Source of the DNA: Xanthomonas codiaei
GTDB lineage: Bacteria; Pseudomonadota; Gammaproteobacteria; Xanthomonadales; Xanthomonadaceae
Assembly: GCF_002939785.1 (NCBI RefSeq)
Contig: NZ_MDEC01000035.1
Span: 1 to 50,273, forward strand
Direction: 5' to 3'
DNA: 50,273 bases
Both the position numbers and the translations under genes were made by a program. Numbering within the stretch: the stretch's first letter is position 1; each line of letters opens with the position of its first letter. Of the stretch, positions 24,202-33,344 are shown in pieces. Below the pieces are notes generated by a model that was not told the DNA's origin, made no database searches, and worked only from the letters and a program-made list of their open reading frames with translations.

Positions 24202-26811
24202 ATGTCAGCTTCCCACTCTACCGATCGTTGGATCGTCCTCAAGTTCGGCGGCACTTCGGTGTCGCGTCGTCATCGCTGGGACACGATTGGAAAACTGGCG
24301 GGCAAACGGGCGAACGACACCGGCGGCCGCGTGCTGGTGGTGGTGTCTGCATTGTCGGGCGTGACCAACGAGCTCACTGCCATTGCCGATGGTGCCGCCG
24401 ACAGCGCGCAGCGCGTGGCCGCGCTGGAACAGCGTCATCGCGAGTTCGTTGCCGAGCTCGAGCTCGATGCAGACGCGGTGCTGGGCGAGCGGCTGGCCGC
24501 GCTGCACGCCTTGCTTGCCGATGCGCGTGCCGCAACGCGCACGCTCGATTGGCAGGCCGAGGTGCTGGGGCAGGGCGAGTTGCTGTCCTCCACCATCGGT
24601 GCGGCGTATCTGCATGCCAATGGCCTGGACATGGGCTGGCTGGACGCGCGGCAGTGGCTGTCGGCGTTGCCGCCGCAGCCCAATCAGAGCGAATGGTCCA
24701 AGCGCCTGTCGGTGTCCTGCCAGTGGCAAGCGGATGCGGACTGGCGCGCGCGTTTCGATGCGCAGCCCACGCGCCTGCTGATCACGCAAGGCTTCATCGC
24801 GCGGCACGCCGACGGCGGCACCGCGATCCTGGGCCGTGGCGGTTCGGACACCTCGGCGGCGTACTTCGGCGCACTGCTCGGCGCCAGCCGCGTGGAAATC
24901 TGGACCGACGTGCCCGGCATGTTCAGCGCCAATCCGAAGGACGTGCCGGACGCGCGCCTGCTGACCCGGCTGGACTATTACGAAGCGCAGGAAATCGCCA
25001 CCACTGGCGCCAAGGTGTTGCATCCGCGCTCGATCAAGCCGTGCCGCGATTCCGGCGTGCCGATGGCGATCCTGGATACCGAACGCCCCGATCTGCCCGG
25101 CACCAGCATCGACGGCAGCGCCGAGCCGGTGCCCGGGGTCAAGGCGATCAGCCGGCGCAACGGCATCGTGCTGGTGTCGATGGAAGGCATCGGCATGTGG
25201 CAGCAGGTGGGCTTCCTGGCCGATGTGTTTGCGCTGTTCAAGAAGCACGGGCTGTCGGTGGACCTGATCGGCTCGGCCGAAACCAATGTCACCGTATCGC
25301 TGGATCCCTCGGAAAACCTGGTCAATACCGACGTGCTGGCGGCGCTGTCGGCGGATCTGTCGCAGATCTGCAAGGTCAAGATCATCGTTCCCTGCGCGGC
25401 CATCACCCTGGTCGGGCGCGGCATGCGCTCGCTGCTGCATAAGCTCTCCGACGTGTGGGCCACGTTCGGGCAGGAACGCGTGCACATGATTTCGCAGTCG
25501 TCCAACGACTTGAACCTGACCTTCGTCATCGATGAAGCCGATGCCGATGGCCTGCTGCCGATCCTGCATGCGGCGCTGATCGACAGCGGTGCGATGCCGG
25601 TCAGCGAAGGCGAGGTGTTCGGCCCGCGCTGGCGGCAGATCATCGGCTCGGTGCGTGCGCGCCCGACCCCGTGGTGGCATGCCGAGCGCAGCCATCTGCT
25701 GTCGCTGGCCAAGGCCGGCACCCCGCGCTACGTCTATCACCTGCCGACGGTGCGCGCGCGTGCGCACGCGCTGGGCCAGATCGCGGCGGTGGACCAGCGC
25801 TATTACGCGATCAAGGCCAATGCGCATCCGGCAATCCTGATGGCGCTGGAGCAGGCCGGCTTCGGGCTGGAATGCGTCTCGCACGGCGAACTGCGTCGCG
25901 TCTTCCAGACGCTGCCGGAGTTGTCGCCGCGCCGCGTGCTGTTCACGCCGAGCTTTGCGCCCAGGGCCGAGTACGAAGCGGCGTTCGCGCTGGGAGTGAC
26001 CGTCACCGTGGACAACGTCGAAGCGCTGCGCAACTGGCCGGAGGTCTTCCGCGGCCGCAACGTATGGCTGCGTATCGACCTGGGCCATGGCGATGGCCAC
26101 CACGAGAAGGTCAACACCGGCGGCAAGGCGTCCAAGTTCGGCTTGTCGTCCACGCGCGTGGACGAGTTCGTGGAGGCCGCGCGCCTGCTCGATGTCACCA
26201 TCACCGGCGTGCATGCGCACCTGGGCAGCGGCGTGGAGACCGGCGAGCACTGGCGGATGATGTACGACGAACTGGCCGGCTTCGCGCGCCGCATCGGCAC
26301 GGTGGAGACCATCGATATCGGCGGCGGCCTGCCGATTCCCTATAGCGCCGAAGACGAGCCGTTCAATCTGGAGGTGTGGGCCAAGGGCCTGGCCGAGGTC
26401 AAGGCCGTGCACCCCGGCTACCGCCTGGCGATCGAACCGGGCCGCTATCTGGTGGCCGAGGCCGGCGTGCTGCTGACGCAGGTCACCCAGGTGATCGAAA
26501 AAGACGGCGTGCAGCGCGTCGGGCTGGATGCGGGCATGAATACCCTGATCCGCCCGGCGCTGTACGACGCCTGGCACGACATCGAAAATCTCAGCCGGCT
26601 CGATGCGCCGGCCGATGGCAGCTTCGATATCGTCGGGCCGATCTGCGAATCCTCGGACGTGTTCGGCAAGCGTCGCCGGCTGCCGGCCACCACCGCACCG
26701 GGCGATGTGATGCTGGTCGCCGATGCCGGCGCATACGGCTATTCGATGGCCAGCACCTACAACCAGCGCGAGTTGCCGCGCGAAGAGGTCATCGATGCGG
26801 CCGCTGGCTGA
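24202..26811 (+). CDS. lysAC: Bifunctional aspartate kinase / diaminopimelate decarboxylase
   Basis: An 869-residue fusion enzyme catalysing the first step (aspartate to aspartyl phosphate) and the last step (meso-DAP to L-lysine) of the lysine pathway. Residues about 1-460 form a class-III-like aspartate kinase: LKFGGTSVS near the N-terminus, GRGGSDTSAAYFGALLGA in the middle, then ACT-like regulatory repeats. Residues about 490-869 form a PLP group-IV decarboxylase: K538 in YYAIKANAHP, DIGGGLPIPY, EPGRYLVAEAG and C815 in ICESSDVFG. The linkage is typical of Xanthomonadaceae. It overlaps the next gene by 17 bases. Confidence 0.95.
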   Translation: MSASHSTDRWIVLKFGGTSVSRRHRWDTIGKLAGKRANDTGGRVLVVVSALSGVTNELTAIADGAADSAQRVAALEQRHREFVAELELDADAVLGERLAALHALLADARAATRTLDWQAEVLGQGELLSSTIGAAYLHANGLDMGWLDARQWLSALPPQPNQSEWSKRLSVSCQWQADADWRARFDAQPTRLLITQGFIARHADGGTAILGRGGSDTSAAYFGALLGASRVEIWTDVPGMFSANPKDVPDARLLTRLDYYEAQEIATTGAKVLHPRSIKPCRDSGVPMAILDTERPDLPGTSIDGSAEPVPGVKAISRRNGIVLVSMEGIGMWQQVGFLADVFALFKKHGLSVDLIGSAETNVTVSLDPSENLVNTDVLAALSADLSQICKVKIIVPCAAITLVGRGMRSLLHKLSDVWATFGQERVHMISQSSNDLNLTFVIDEADADGLLPILHAALIDSGAMPVSEGEVFGPRWRQIIGSVRARPTPWWHAERSHLLSLAKAGTPRYVYHLPTVRARAHALGQIAAVDQRYYAIKANAHPAILMALEQAGFGLECVSHGELRRVFQTLPELSPRRVLFTPSFAPRAEYEAAFALGVTVTVDNVEALRNWPEVFRGRNVWLRIDLGHGDGHHEKVNTGGKASKFGLSSTRVDEFVEAARLLDVTITGVHAHLGSGVETGEHWRMMYDELAGFARRIGTVETIDIGGGLPIPYSAEDEPFNLEVWAKGLAEVKAVHPGYRLAIEPGRYLVAEAGVLLTQVTQVIEKDGVQRVGLDAGMNTLIRPALYDAWHDIENLSRLDAPADGSFDIVGPICESSDVFGKRRRLPATTAPGDVMLVADAGAYGYSMASTYNQRELPREEVIDAAAG

Positions 26812-27253
26812 GTTCGTGGCGCTCAGCACGCTGGCCGGCGCTGCGTCGATGATGATGTCCACGGCCATCGACATGGCCGGCCTGCGCATGCCCTGGACCG
26901 ACAGCCTGAAGTGGGTGCTGCCCGCAGTGCTTGCCGCCGGTACCGGCGCGTGGTGGTCAGGCCGCTGGCAGCAGCGCCGCCAGGCGCGCGCCCTGGCACG
27001 GCAGGCCGGCGGCATGGCGGTGCGCACGGTGCTGTTGAGCGGCCTCGGCTATCTGCCTGCGCTGCTGGTGTACCTGTTGGTGGCGCTGGCGGTGAGCGGC
27101 GATGCCAAGGTGATCGGCTCGCAGCTCATGCTGTTGTTGTTCGCGGTCGGCTGCCTGCCGCTGCTGTGGGCCGCGGTGCCGTTTTCCATGATTGAATATG
27201 TCCTGTGCCGACGTTATCTGCGTCGTTTGCACGTTCCTGCAGGTAGTCCATGA
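26795..27253 (+). CDS. Small membrane protein in the lysAC-murL-murD2 operon
   Basis: A 152-residue protein with four hydrophobic segments (about 8-28, 35-55, 80-100, 105-130: for example WVLPAVLAAGTGAWW and LLFAVGCLPLLWAAVPF) and a basic loop WQQRRQARALARQ between segments 2 and 3. No family is recognised. ATG 26795 overlaps the lysAC stop by 17 bases and its stop overlaps the murL start by 4 bases (ATGA). The tight packing suggests a role near peptidoglycan or lysine synthesis. The gene could be a membrane partner of MurL/MurD2, but nothing in the sequence proves it. Confidence 0.75.
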   Translation: MRPLAEFVALSTLAGAASMMMSTAIDMAGLRMPWTDSLKWVLPAVLAAGTGAWWSGRWQQRRQARALARQAGGMAVRTVLLSGLGYLPALLVYLLVALAVSGDAKVIGSQLMLLLFAVGCLPLLWAAVPFSMIEYVLCRRYLRRLHVPAGSP

Positions 27254-28605
27254 GCGCTTTCGACAAACACCAGATCTCCACTTTCCATTTCGTGCGCTGC
27301 GCGCTCGACGCGCAGACCGGCGTGGCGACGCTGGTGTATGCCTTAGACCAGGGCCCGGAACTGGTGGAAACCGTCGCCATACCGGGCGCACCGTTCGTGC
27401 TGGAGGGCGCGCACGCCGCGGCCGTGCAACAGGCCCTGCGCCTGCTGCACCTGATCGCCGGCGTGAGTTACTACAAGGCCGCGGTGCCGCCGACCATCGC
27501 CATCGACAGCTACGGCATCGATGCGGACACCGCCGCCCTGGTGGAAAGCGTGTATCTGCACGGCCTGGGCGAATTCGCCTACCGCAATGGCTTGAACCTG
27601 CACGGCAAGATCACCTTTCCGGTGACTGCGCAGGCCGCTGCCGACGCGTCGGCGTTGGGCTTGCGCGAGCATGCATTGGTCGCCATCGGCGGCGGCAAGG
27701 ATTCGCTGGTCAGCATCGAGGCACTGCGCCAGGCCGGCGTCGACCAGACCGTGAGCTGGATCGGCGGCTCGCAGCTCATCCGCGCCTGCGCCGAGCGCAC
27801 CGGCCTGCCGATGCTCAACATCGGCCGTGTGCTGGCGCCGGAGCTGTTCGAACTCAATCGCCAGGGCGCCTGGAATGGGCATATCCCGGTGACTGCGGTG
27901 AACTCGGCCATCCTGGTGCTGTCGGCGCTGCTGACCGGCGTGGACCAGGTGGTGTTCTCCAACGAGCGCTCGGCCAGCTACGGCAGCCAGATTCCGGGGA
28001 CCGGCGAGGTCAATCACCAGTGGTCCAAGGGCTGGGCGTTCGAACACGCCTTCGGCGAGTACGTGCAGCGGCACGTGGCGGCCGATCTGCGCTACTACTC
28101 GTTGCTGCGGCCGTTGTCGGAGCTGGCGGTGGCGCGGCAGTTCGCCAAAACCGATCACTACGACGCGCATTTTTCCAGCTGCAACCGCAACTTCCACATC
28201 ATGGGCGAGCGCCCGGTGCACCGCTGGTGCGGGGTGTGCCCGAAGTGCCACTTCGTGTTCCTGGCGCTGGCCCCGTTCATGCCGAAGACGCGGCTGGTGG
28301 GGATCTTCGGGCGCAATCTGCTCGACGATGCCGCGCAAGCCGGCGGCTACGACGCACTGCTGGAATTCCAGGACCACAAGCCGTTCGAATGCGTGGGTGA
28401 AGGCCGTGAGTCGCGCGCGGCGATGGCGCTGCTGGCAACGCGTGCGGAGTGGAAGGAAGACGCGCTGGTGATGCGTTTCATCCGGCAGATCCAACCGCAA
28501 CTGGACCCGCAGGAGTTGCAGCTGGAGCCGTTGCTGGCTCTCGATGGCGAGCATCGCATCCCGGCGGCGCTGTGGGAGCGCGTGCGTGCGAATTTCGCAG
28601 CTTGA
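27250..28605 (+). CDS. murL: MurL, UDP-MurNAc-L-Ala-L-Glu epimerase
   Basis: A 451-residue cytoplasmic enzyme matching MurL, which in Xanthomonas oryzae converts the terminal L-Glu of UDP-MurNAc-L-Ala-L-Glu to D-Glu in an ATP-dependent reaction, replacing the MurI route. The phosphate-binding loop is [15 protein letters not shown] and an [19 protein letters not shown] plus CPKCHF zinc-like pair lies near the C-terminal third. It is followed directly by murD2, its known partner. The 5' end overlaps the small membrane gene by 4 bases. The identification is by sequence memory of the family and the partner context, so a homology search would confirm it. Confidence 0.88.
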   Translation: MSAFDKHQISTFHFVRCALDAQTGVATLVYALDQGPELVETVAIPGAPFVLEGAHAAAVQQALRLLHLIAGVSYYKAAVPPTIAIDSYGIDADTAALVESVYLHGLGEFAYRNGLNLHGKITFPVTAQAAADASALGLREHALVAIGGGKDSLVSIEALRQAGVDQTVSWIGGSQLIRACAERTGLPMLNIGRVLAPELFELNRQGAWNGHIPVTAVNSAILVLSALLTGVDQVVFSNERSASYGSQIPGTGEVNHQWSKGWAFEHAFGEYVQRHVAADLRYYSLLRPLSELAVARQFAKTDHYDAHFSSCNRNFHIMGERPVHRWCGVCPKCHFVFLALAPFMPKTRLVGIFGRNLLDDAAQAGGYDALLEFQDHKPFECVGEGRESRAAMALLATRAEWKEDALVMRFIRQIQPQLDPQELQLEPLLALDGEHRIPAALWERVRANFAA

Positions 28606-29992
28606 GGGCAGGGCGGTTGCGTTGTGGGGGTGGGGGCGCGAGGGGCGCGCGGCGTACCGCGCGTTGCGCACCGCGCTGCCTGCCCAGCCACTGACGGTGT
28701 TCTGCAATGCCGAGGAGGCGCGCGAGGTCGCGGCGCTGGACGATGCGGCGTTACAGGTGGAGACCGACGCCACCGCGCAGGCGCTGGGCCGGTTCGAGAT
28801 CGTGCTGAAATCGCCGGGCATCAGCCCGTATCGTGCCGAGGCGCTGGCCGCCGCCGCGCAGGGCACGCAGTTCATCGGCGGCACCGCGCTGTGGTTCGCC
28901 GAGCATGCGCAGGCCGATGGCGATGTGCCCGGTGCGATCTGCATCACCGGTACCAAGGGCAAGAGCACCACCACCGCGCTGTTGGCGCACCTGCTGCGCA
29001 GCGCAGGGCAGCGGACCGCGCTGGTCGGCAATATTGGCCAGCCCCTGCTGGAAGTGCTGGCACCACAGCCGCCACCGGCCTACTGGGCGATCGAGTTGTC
29101 CAGCTACCAGACCGGTGAGGTAGCGCGCAGCGGTGCGCGCCCGCAACTGGCGCTGGTGCTGAACCTGTTTCCCGAACATCTGGACTGGCACGGCGATGAG
29201 GCGCGCTACGTGCGCGACAAGTTGTCGCTTGTCACCGAAGGCCGCCCGCGGATTGCCCTGCTCAACGCGGCAGACCCGCTGTTGCGCGACCTGCAGCTGC
29301 CCGATAGCGACGTGCGCTGGTTCAATCATCCCGACGGCTGGCATATGCGCGGCGAGGTGGTGTATCGCGGCGAGCAGGCCATCTTCGATACCGCCCACGT
29401 GCCGCTGCCCGGTGAGCACAACCGCCGCAATCTGTGCGCGGTGCTGGCCGCAGTGGAAGCGCTGGGGCTGGATGCCGCGGCACTCGCGCCGGCCGCGTCG
29501 AGTTTCCGCCCCTTGCCCAATCGGCTGCAGTGGCTGGGCAGCGTGGACGGCATCAGCTACGTCAACGATTCGATCAGCACCACACCGCATGCCTCGCTGG
29601 CCGCGCTGGCCTGCTTCGCGCAGCAGCGCGTGGCCTTGCTGGTCGGGGGGCATGACCGCGGGCTGGATTGGCAGGATTTCGCCGAGCACATGACGCAGCA
29701 GGCACCGCTGGAGATCGTCACGATGGGCGCCAATGGCCCGCGCATCCACGCCTTGCTGGCACCGCTGGCCGCGTCAGGGCGTTTCGGCCTGCATGCGGCC
29801 AACGATCTGCAGCACGCGATGCAGCTTGCACGCGACGCGCTGGGCGAACAGGGCGGCGTGGTGCTGCTGTCGCCGGGCGCGCCCAGCTTTGGCGCCTATA
29901 GCGACTACGTGGCACGCGGCCGGCATTTCGCCCAGCTGGCCGGGTTCGACCCGGCGGCGATCAGCGCGATTCCGGGCTTGGGCGTGCAGTAG
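28586..29992 (+). CDS. murD2: MurD2, UDP-MurNAc-L-alanine--L-glutamate ligase
   Basis: A 468-residue Mur ligase. The N-terminal domain has [16 protein letters not shown], the ATP loop is [18 protein letters not shown] (P-loop residues 122-129), and [28 protein letters not shown] and [12 protein letters not shown] are the D-type ligase blocks, with [16 protein letters not shown]. The Xanthomonas form adds L-Glu rather than D-Glu, so it depends on MurL. No ATG fits; GTG 28586 within the murL 3' end (20-base overlap) gives the family start. It is terminal in the lysAC-to-murD2 run. Confidence 0.88.
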   Translation: MRISQLEGRAVALWGWGREGRAAYRALRTALPAQPLTVFCNAEEAREVAALDDAALQVETDATAQALGRFEIVLKSPGISPYRAEALAAAAQGTQFIGGTALWFAEHAQADGDVPGAICITGTKGKSTTTALLAHLLRSAGQRTALVGNIGQPLLEVLAPQPPPAYWAIELSSYQTGEVARSGARPQLALVLNLFPEHLDWHGDEARYVRDKLSLVTEGRPRIALLNAADPLLRDLQLPDSDVRWFNHPDGWHMRGEVVYRGEQAIFDTAHVPLPGEHNRRNLCAVLAAVEALGLDAAALAPAASSFRPLPNRLQWLGSVDGISYVNDSISTTPHASLAALACFAQQRVALLVGGHDRGLDWQDFAEHMTQQAPLEIVTMGANGPRIHALLAPLAASGRFGLHAANDLQHAMQLARDALGEQGGVVLLSPGAPSFGAYSDYVARGRHFAQLAGFDPAAISAIPGLGVQ

Positions 29993-30476
29993 TCAGGCGT
30001 TGCCGGCCGCACTGCGACGGCAATCGGCTGCTGGCAACGGTGGGAGGTGCGAGTCGATCTTACGCAGTTGGACGCGTTCGGTCTGGCTGCTGTCGATGGA
30101 ACTCCTCGACAGGTGCGCGATAAGAGGTTTTGCAAGAGACCGGCGCTGGATGAGGATGCCCGTGCTTGCCTTCTCCCACCGGGACATTGTCCTCCTTCAT
30201 GGAAGAGAAAGTGGCGCGCAGCGCCGGATGAGGGTGCCTCAAGCATCTGACAACGCCCCCAATGACAAACGCGTCGCTACGCGCCTTCAAAGGTGAGGCT
30301 TCGACTGCTTCGTCCGTACCCCAACCCCGACCCCCTTTCCGGCGTGAGAGCAACTGTGCCTGCGCGAACGCTGCCAGCCGATGGTCTGGCTGCTGGTTCT
30401 GCCCCTGTGCGCATCGCGACCGGTTCTGCACGCCGGCTCGGCCTACACTGCGCGCACATCCCCCGGGAGCAAGCGC
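29993..30476. other. Intergenic region dominated by a dispersed repeat
   Basis: After murD2 about 170 bases have no recognised function. The dispersed repeat copy 2 covers about 30169-30357, and the remaining about 120 bases lead to the hydrolase gene. Open frames here are low-information. No clear promoter for the hydrolase was identified. Confidence 0.4.
30169..30357. repeat. Dispersed intergenic repeat, reverse orientation (copy 2)
   Basis: It starts with CTTCTCCCACCGGGA and GGATGAGGGTGCC and ends with GTACCCCAACCCCGACCCCC, TTTCCGGCGTGAGAGCAACTG. Reverse-complemented, the right end matches the left end of copy 1 (GTACCCTCACCCCAACCCCT, CTCCCGACGGGAGAGCAACTG), and the left end matches copy 1's right part. 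The two are therefore the same element in opposite orientations, about 60 bases longer here and clearly diverged. Confidence 0.6.
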
Positions 30477-31277
30477 ATGCACAAGCAATGGTCGTGGAGC
30501 GGTGTGGGTCTGGTCGGCGTCCTGGCGTCGCTGGCGTTTCCGGCAATGGCCGCGATGCAGGCCAAGCCACTGGAATGGAAGGTCGGCAAGGACACCTACA
30601 GCGGCGTGCTGGTCTACGACGATGCCGGCGATGCCAGGCGGCCCGGCCTAGTGATGGTGCCCAACTGGCGCGGGGTCAACGATTCTGCGGTGGAAAAAGC
30701 CAAGCAGCTGGCCGGCGACGATTACGTGGTGCTGGTGGCGGACGTGTACGGCAAGGGCAAGCGCCCGGTCAACGACAGCGAGGCCGGGCAGTTCGCCGGT
30801 GCCCTGAAGAAGGATCCGCCGACGTTGCGCGCTCGCGCGCTGAAAGCGGTGGACGTGCTCAAGGCGCAAGCCGGCAAGACGCCGCTGGACGCGACGCGGA
30901 TCGGTGCGGTGGGCTTCTGCTTTGGCGGCACCACGGTGCTGGAACTGGTGCGCGGCGGCGCGCAGCTGGCCGGTGTGGTCAGCCTGCATGGCGGCATCGC
31001 CACGCCCAGCCCGGCGTCAGCCGGCTCGGCAAGGACACCGGTGCTGGTGCTCAACGGCGCCGACGACAAGAGCGTGAGCAAGGCCGACATCGCCGCGTTC
31101 GAAACCGAAATGAATGCCGCTGGCGCGGATTGGCAATTCGTCAACTTCAGCGGCGCGGTGCACTGCTTCGCCGAAGCCGATGCGAACAGCCCGCCCGGTT
31201 GCGTGTACAACCCGCGTGCCGCCAAGCGTGCCTATCGCATGTTGGGTGACTTTTTCGACGAGCGCTTTGGTTTGTAG
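30477..31277 (+). CDS. Exported dienelactone hydrolase-like protein
   Basis: A 266-residue alpha/beta hydrolase with a signal peptide (MHKQWSWSGVGLVGVLASLA, cleavage near AMA at about residue 26). The nucleophile is C148 in VGFCFGGTTVLEL, with the acid in NGADDKSVSK and the catalytic histidine in GAVHCFAEAD, a Cys-Asp-His triad of the dienelactone hydrolase family. Canonical DLH is cytoplasmic and opens a lactone in aromatic degradation; here the signal peptide predicts the periplasm and the substrate is unknown. It stands alone before a heptamer repeat. Confidence 0.85.
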   Translation: MHKQWSWSGVGLVGVLASLAFPAMAAMQAKPLEWKVGKDTYSGVLVYDDAGDARRPGLVMVPNWRGVNDSAVEKAKQLAGDDYVVLVADVYGKGKRPVNDSEAGQFAGALKKDPPTLRARALKAVDVLKAQAGKTPLDATRIGAVGFCFGGTTVLELVRGGAQLAGVVSLHGGIATPSPASAGSARTPVLVLNGADDKSVSKADIAAFETEMNAAGADWQFVNFSGAVHCFAEADANSPPGCVYNPRAAKRAYRMLGDFFDERFGL

Positions 31278-31279
31278 CC

Positions 31280-31456
31280 GGGATTGGTGATTCGGGATTC
31301 GGGATTCGCAAAAGCGTGGTCCCGTCCTCCGGATCCTTCGTGAGTTTGTGCTCATGGATTTGCACTGGCCCTATCGCCGGGCGATCGAATGCCGGGATGC
31401 GTAGGAGCACAGCCAAGCCGCTTTTACAAATCCCCAATCTCCAATCCCAAATCCCG
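31280..31456. repeat. GATTSGG-heptamer inverted repeat with long spacer (copy D)
   Basis: The left arm at about 31280-31316 (GGGATTGGTGATTCGGGATT, CGGGATTCGCAAAAGCG) faces the right arm at about 31419-31456 (CGCTTTTACAAATCCCCAAT, CTCCAATCCCAAATCCCG). The complementary GCAAAAGCG/CGCTTTTAC parts extend the pairing beyond the heptamers. The 102-base spacer is longer than in copies A and B. It lies between two convergent genes. Confidence 0.8.
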
Positions 31457-31479
31457 TCCGGCGCGCACAGCGCGCCGGA

Positions 31480-32478
31480 TCAATGCGTGCGTTCCACCGC
31501 GTAACGCGCCAGGCCGCGCAGTGCGGCTACCGCCGGGCTGTCGGGAAGGGTTGCCAGCGCCTGCTCGGCGGCAGCGGCGTATTCGGCGGCGCGCTGGCGG
31601 CTGTAGTCCAGCCCGCCGGTCGCGTGGATGGCGGCCAGCACTTCCGGCATCGCCGCCGCATCGCCCTGTTCGACGATGGCGCGCAGGCGCTCCCGGGTGG
31701 CCTCGTCCGAATGCGCCATGGCGTGGATCAACGGCAAGGTGGCCTTGCCTTCGGCCAGGTCGTCGCCCAGGTTCTTGCCCAGGTCCTCGGCCTCTGCAGC
31801 GTAGTCGAGCACGTCGTCGGCGATCTGGAAGGCGAAGCCCAGCTGCATGCCGTAGTCGTAGAGCTGCTGCTGCACCTGCGCATCCGCACCCGAGGCCAGC
31901 GCGCCCAGGCGGGTGCCGGCGGCGAACAGTACCGCGGTCTTGCGTTCGATGACGCGCAGGTAGGCGGCTTCGTCGGTGTCGGGGTTGTGCACGTGCAACA
32001 GCTGCAGCACTTCGCCTTCGGCGATGCGGTTGGTGGTATCGGCCAGGATCTGCATGACTTCCATGCGGTCGAGCTCGACCATCAGCTGGAAGCTGCGCGA
32101 GTACAGGAAATCGCCGACCAGCACGCTGGGCGCATTGCCCCACAGCGCGTTGGCGGTGCTGCGCCCGCGGCGCAGGTCCGACTCGTCCACCACGTCGTCG
32201 TGCAGCAGGGTCGAGGTGTGGATGAATTCGATGATCGCCGCCAGCTGGTGGTGCTCCGGGCCGGAGCCGCCAGCCGCGTGGCCGGCTAGCATCACCAGCA
32301 TCGGCCGCAGGCGTTTGCCGCCGGCGGAGATGATGTGATCGGCGATCTGGTTGATCAGCACGACGTCCGACGCCAAGCGACGGCGGATCAGCGCATCCAC
32401 CGCGGCCATGTCGGGCGCGGCGAGGGACTGGATCTGGGACAGGCCCAGGACGGTGGGGAGGTCTTCGGCGATGGTCAT
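31480..32478 (-). CDS. ispB: Polyprenyl (octaprenyl) diphosphate synthase
   Basis: A 332-residue prenyl chain-elongation enzyme supplying the ubiquinone side chain. The two Asp-rich motifs are HDDVVDESDLRRG and QIADDVLDYAAE. GGKRLRPML is the isopentenyl-diphosphate site and KTAVLFAAG and GKATLPLIHAM are conserved blocks. The start at ATG 32478 (MTIAEDLPTVLG) gives the usual length. The product chain length cannot be read from the sequence with certainty; octaprenyl is the normal product in gammaproteobacteria. Divergent from ssb, convergent with the hydrolase gene. Confidence 0.93.
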   Translation of the reverse strand: MTIAEDLPTVLGLSQIQSLAAPDMAAVDALIRRRLASDVVLINQIADHIISAGGKRLRPMLVMLAGHAAGGSGPEHHQLAAIIEFIHTSTLLHDDVVDESDLRRGRSTANALWGNAPSVLVGDFLYSRSFQLMVELDRMEVMQILADTTNRIAEGEVLQLLHVHNPDTDEAAYLRVIERKTAVLFAAGTRLGALASGADAQVQQQLYDYGMQLGFAFQIADDVLDYAAEAEDLGKNLGDDLAEGKATLPLIHAMAHSDEATRERLRAIVEQGDAAAMPEVLAAIHATGGLDYSRQRAAEYAAAAEQALATLPDSPAVAALRGLARYAVERTH

Positions 32479-32749
32479 GCGCAGGCGTTCGTGATGTGCA
32501 TCGATTATAGGTGCCCGGGCCGGATCCGTCCCGCCGCGTGTGCCGCGGCCGCCGGGGCAGGGTGGAAACCGTTGCGGGGCCTGACATGCAGGGCCGCCAG
32601 CCGATGCCGATTCCCACCTGTCGGCGCGGGATTTCCCGGCCCGGCGGCGGGCCGTGCGGGGGCACCGGGGTCGGGCAGGTGCGGTAACATTGGCCCCAAG
32701 ACATTCACCGCCGCGCCCCTTCGGCGCTGGCGCACCATCGGAAGCATTT

Positions 32750-33280
32750 ATGGCCCGCGGCATCAACAAAGTCATCCTCGTCGGCAACCTCGGCAACGAT
32801 CCCGACACCAAGTACACCCAGGCCGGCATGGCGATCACCCGCGTGAGCCTGGCCACCACCAGCGTGCGCAAGGACCGCGACGGCAACAACCAGGAGCGCA
32901 CCGAGTGGCACCGCGTGGTGTTCTTCGGCAAGTTGGGCGAAATCGCCGGCGAATACCTGCGCAAGGGCTCGCAGGTCTACGTCGAAGGCGAGCTGCGCTA
33001 CGACAAGTACACCGGCCAGGATGGGGTGGAGAAGTACAGCACCGACATCGTCGCCAACGAAATGCAGATGCTCGGCGGCCGTGGTGAAGGCGGTGGCGGC
33101 ATGGGCGGCGACCGTCCGCAGCGCTCGCAGGCCCCGCGCCAGCAGCAAGGTGGTGGCGGTCAGGGCGGCGGCGGATACGGCGGCGGTGGCCAGGACTATG
33201 CCCCGCGTCGTCAGCAGCCGGCCCAGCAGCAGTCGGCTCCGCCGATGGACGATTTCGCGGATGACGATATTCCGTTCTAA
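32750..33280 (+). CDS. ssb: Single-stranded DNA-binding protein
   Basis: A 176-residue SSB. The OB-fold domain (1-112) starts MARGINKVILVGNLGNDPDT and holds EWHRVVFFGKLGEIAGEYL and GQDGVEKYSTDIVANEMQML. The disordered linker (about 113-165) is Gly/Gln-rich, and the C-terminal tip DDFADDDIPF is the canonical protein-docking peptide. Acts on single-stranded DNA in replication, recombination and repair. It is monocistronic, with a clear terminator 36 bases later. Confidence 0.96.
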   Translation: MARGINKVILVGNLGNDPDTKYTQAGMAITRVSLATTSVRKDRDGNNQERTEWHRVVFFGKLGEIAGEYLRKGSQVYVEGELRYDKYTGQDGVEKYSTDIVANEMQMLGGRGEGGGGMGGDRPQRSQAPRQQQGGGGQGGGGYGGGGQDYAPRRQQPAQQQSAPPMDDFADDDIPF

Positions 33281-33315
33281 CCCGCACCTGGTTGCAAGTG
33301 TCGATAAAAGTCTAG

Positions 33316-33344
33316 GAAAGCCCTTTTTAAGGGGCTTTTCTTTT
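33316..33344 (+). terminator. Rho-independent terminator of ssb
   Basis: GAAAGCCC (33316-33323) pairs with GGGCTTTT (33332-33339) over a loop of about 8 bases, followed by CTTTT. The stem is A/G-C mixed and the T-rich tail is short but convincing. Confidence 0.75.

Noticed and set aside
24205..27027. 940-codon open frame on the minus strand opposite lysAC
   Set aside because: It is antisense to a well-supported fusion enzyme, Arg/His/Gln-rich with no domain, and is a high-GC shadow frame.
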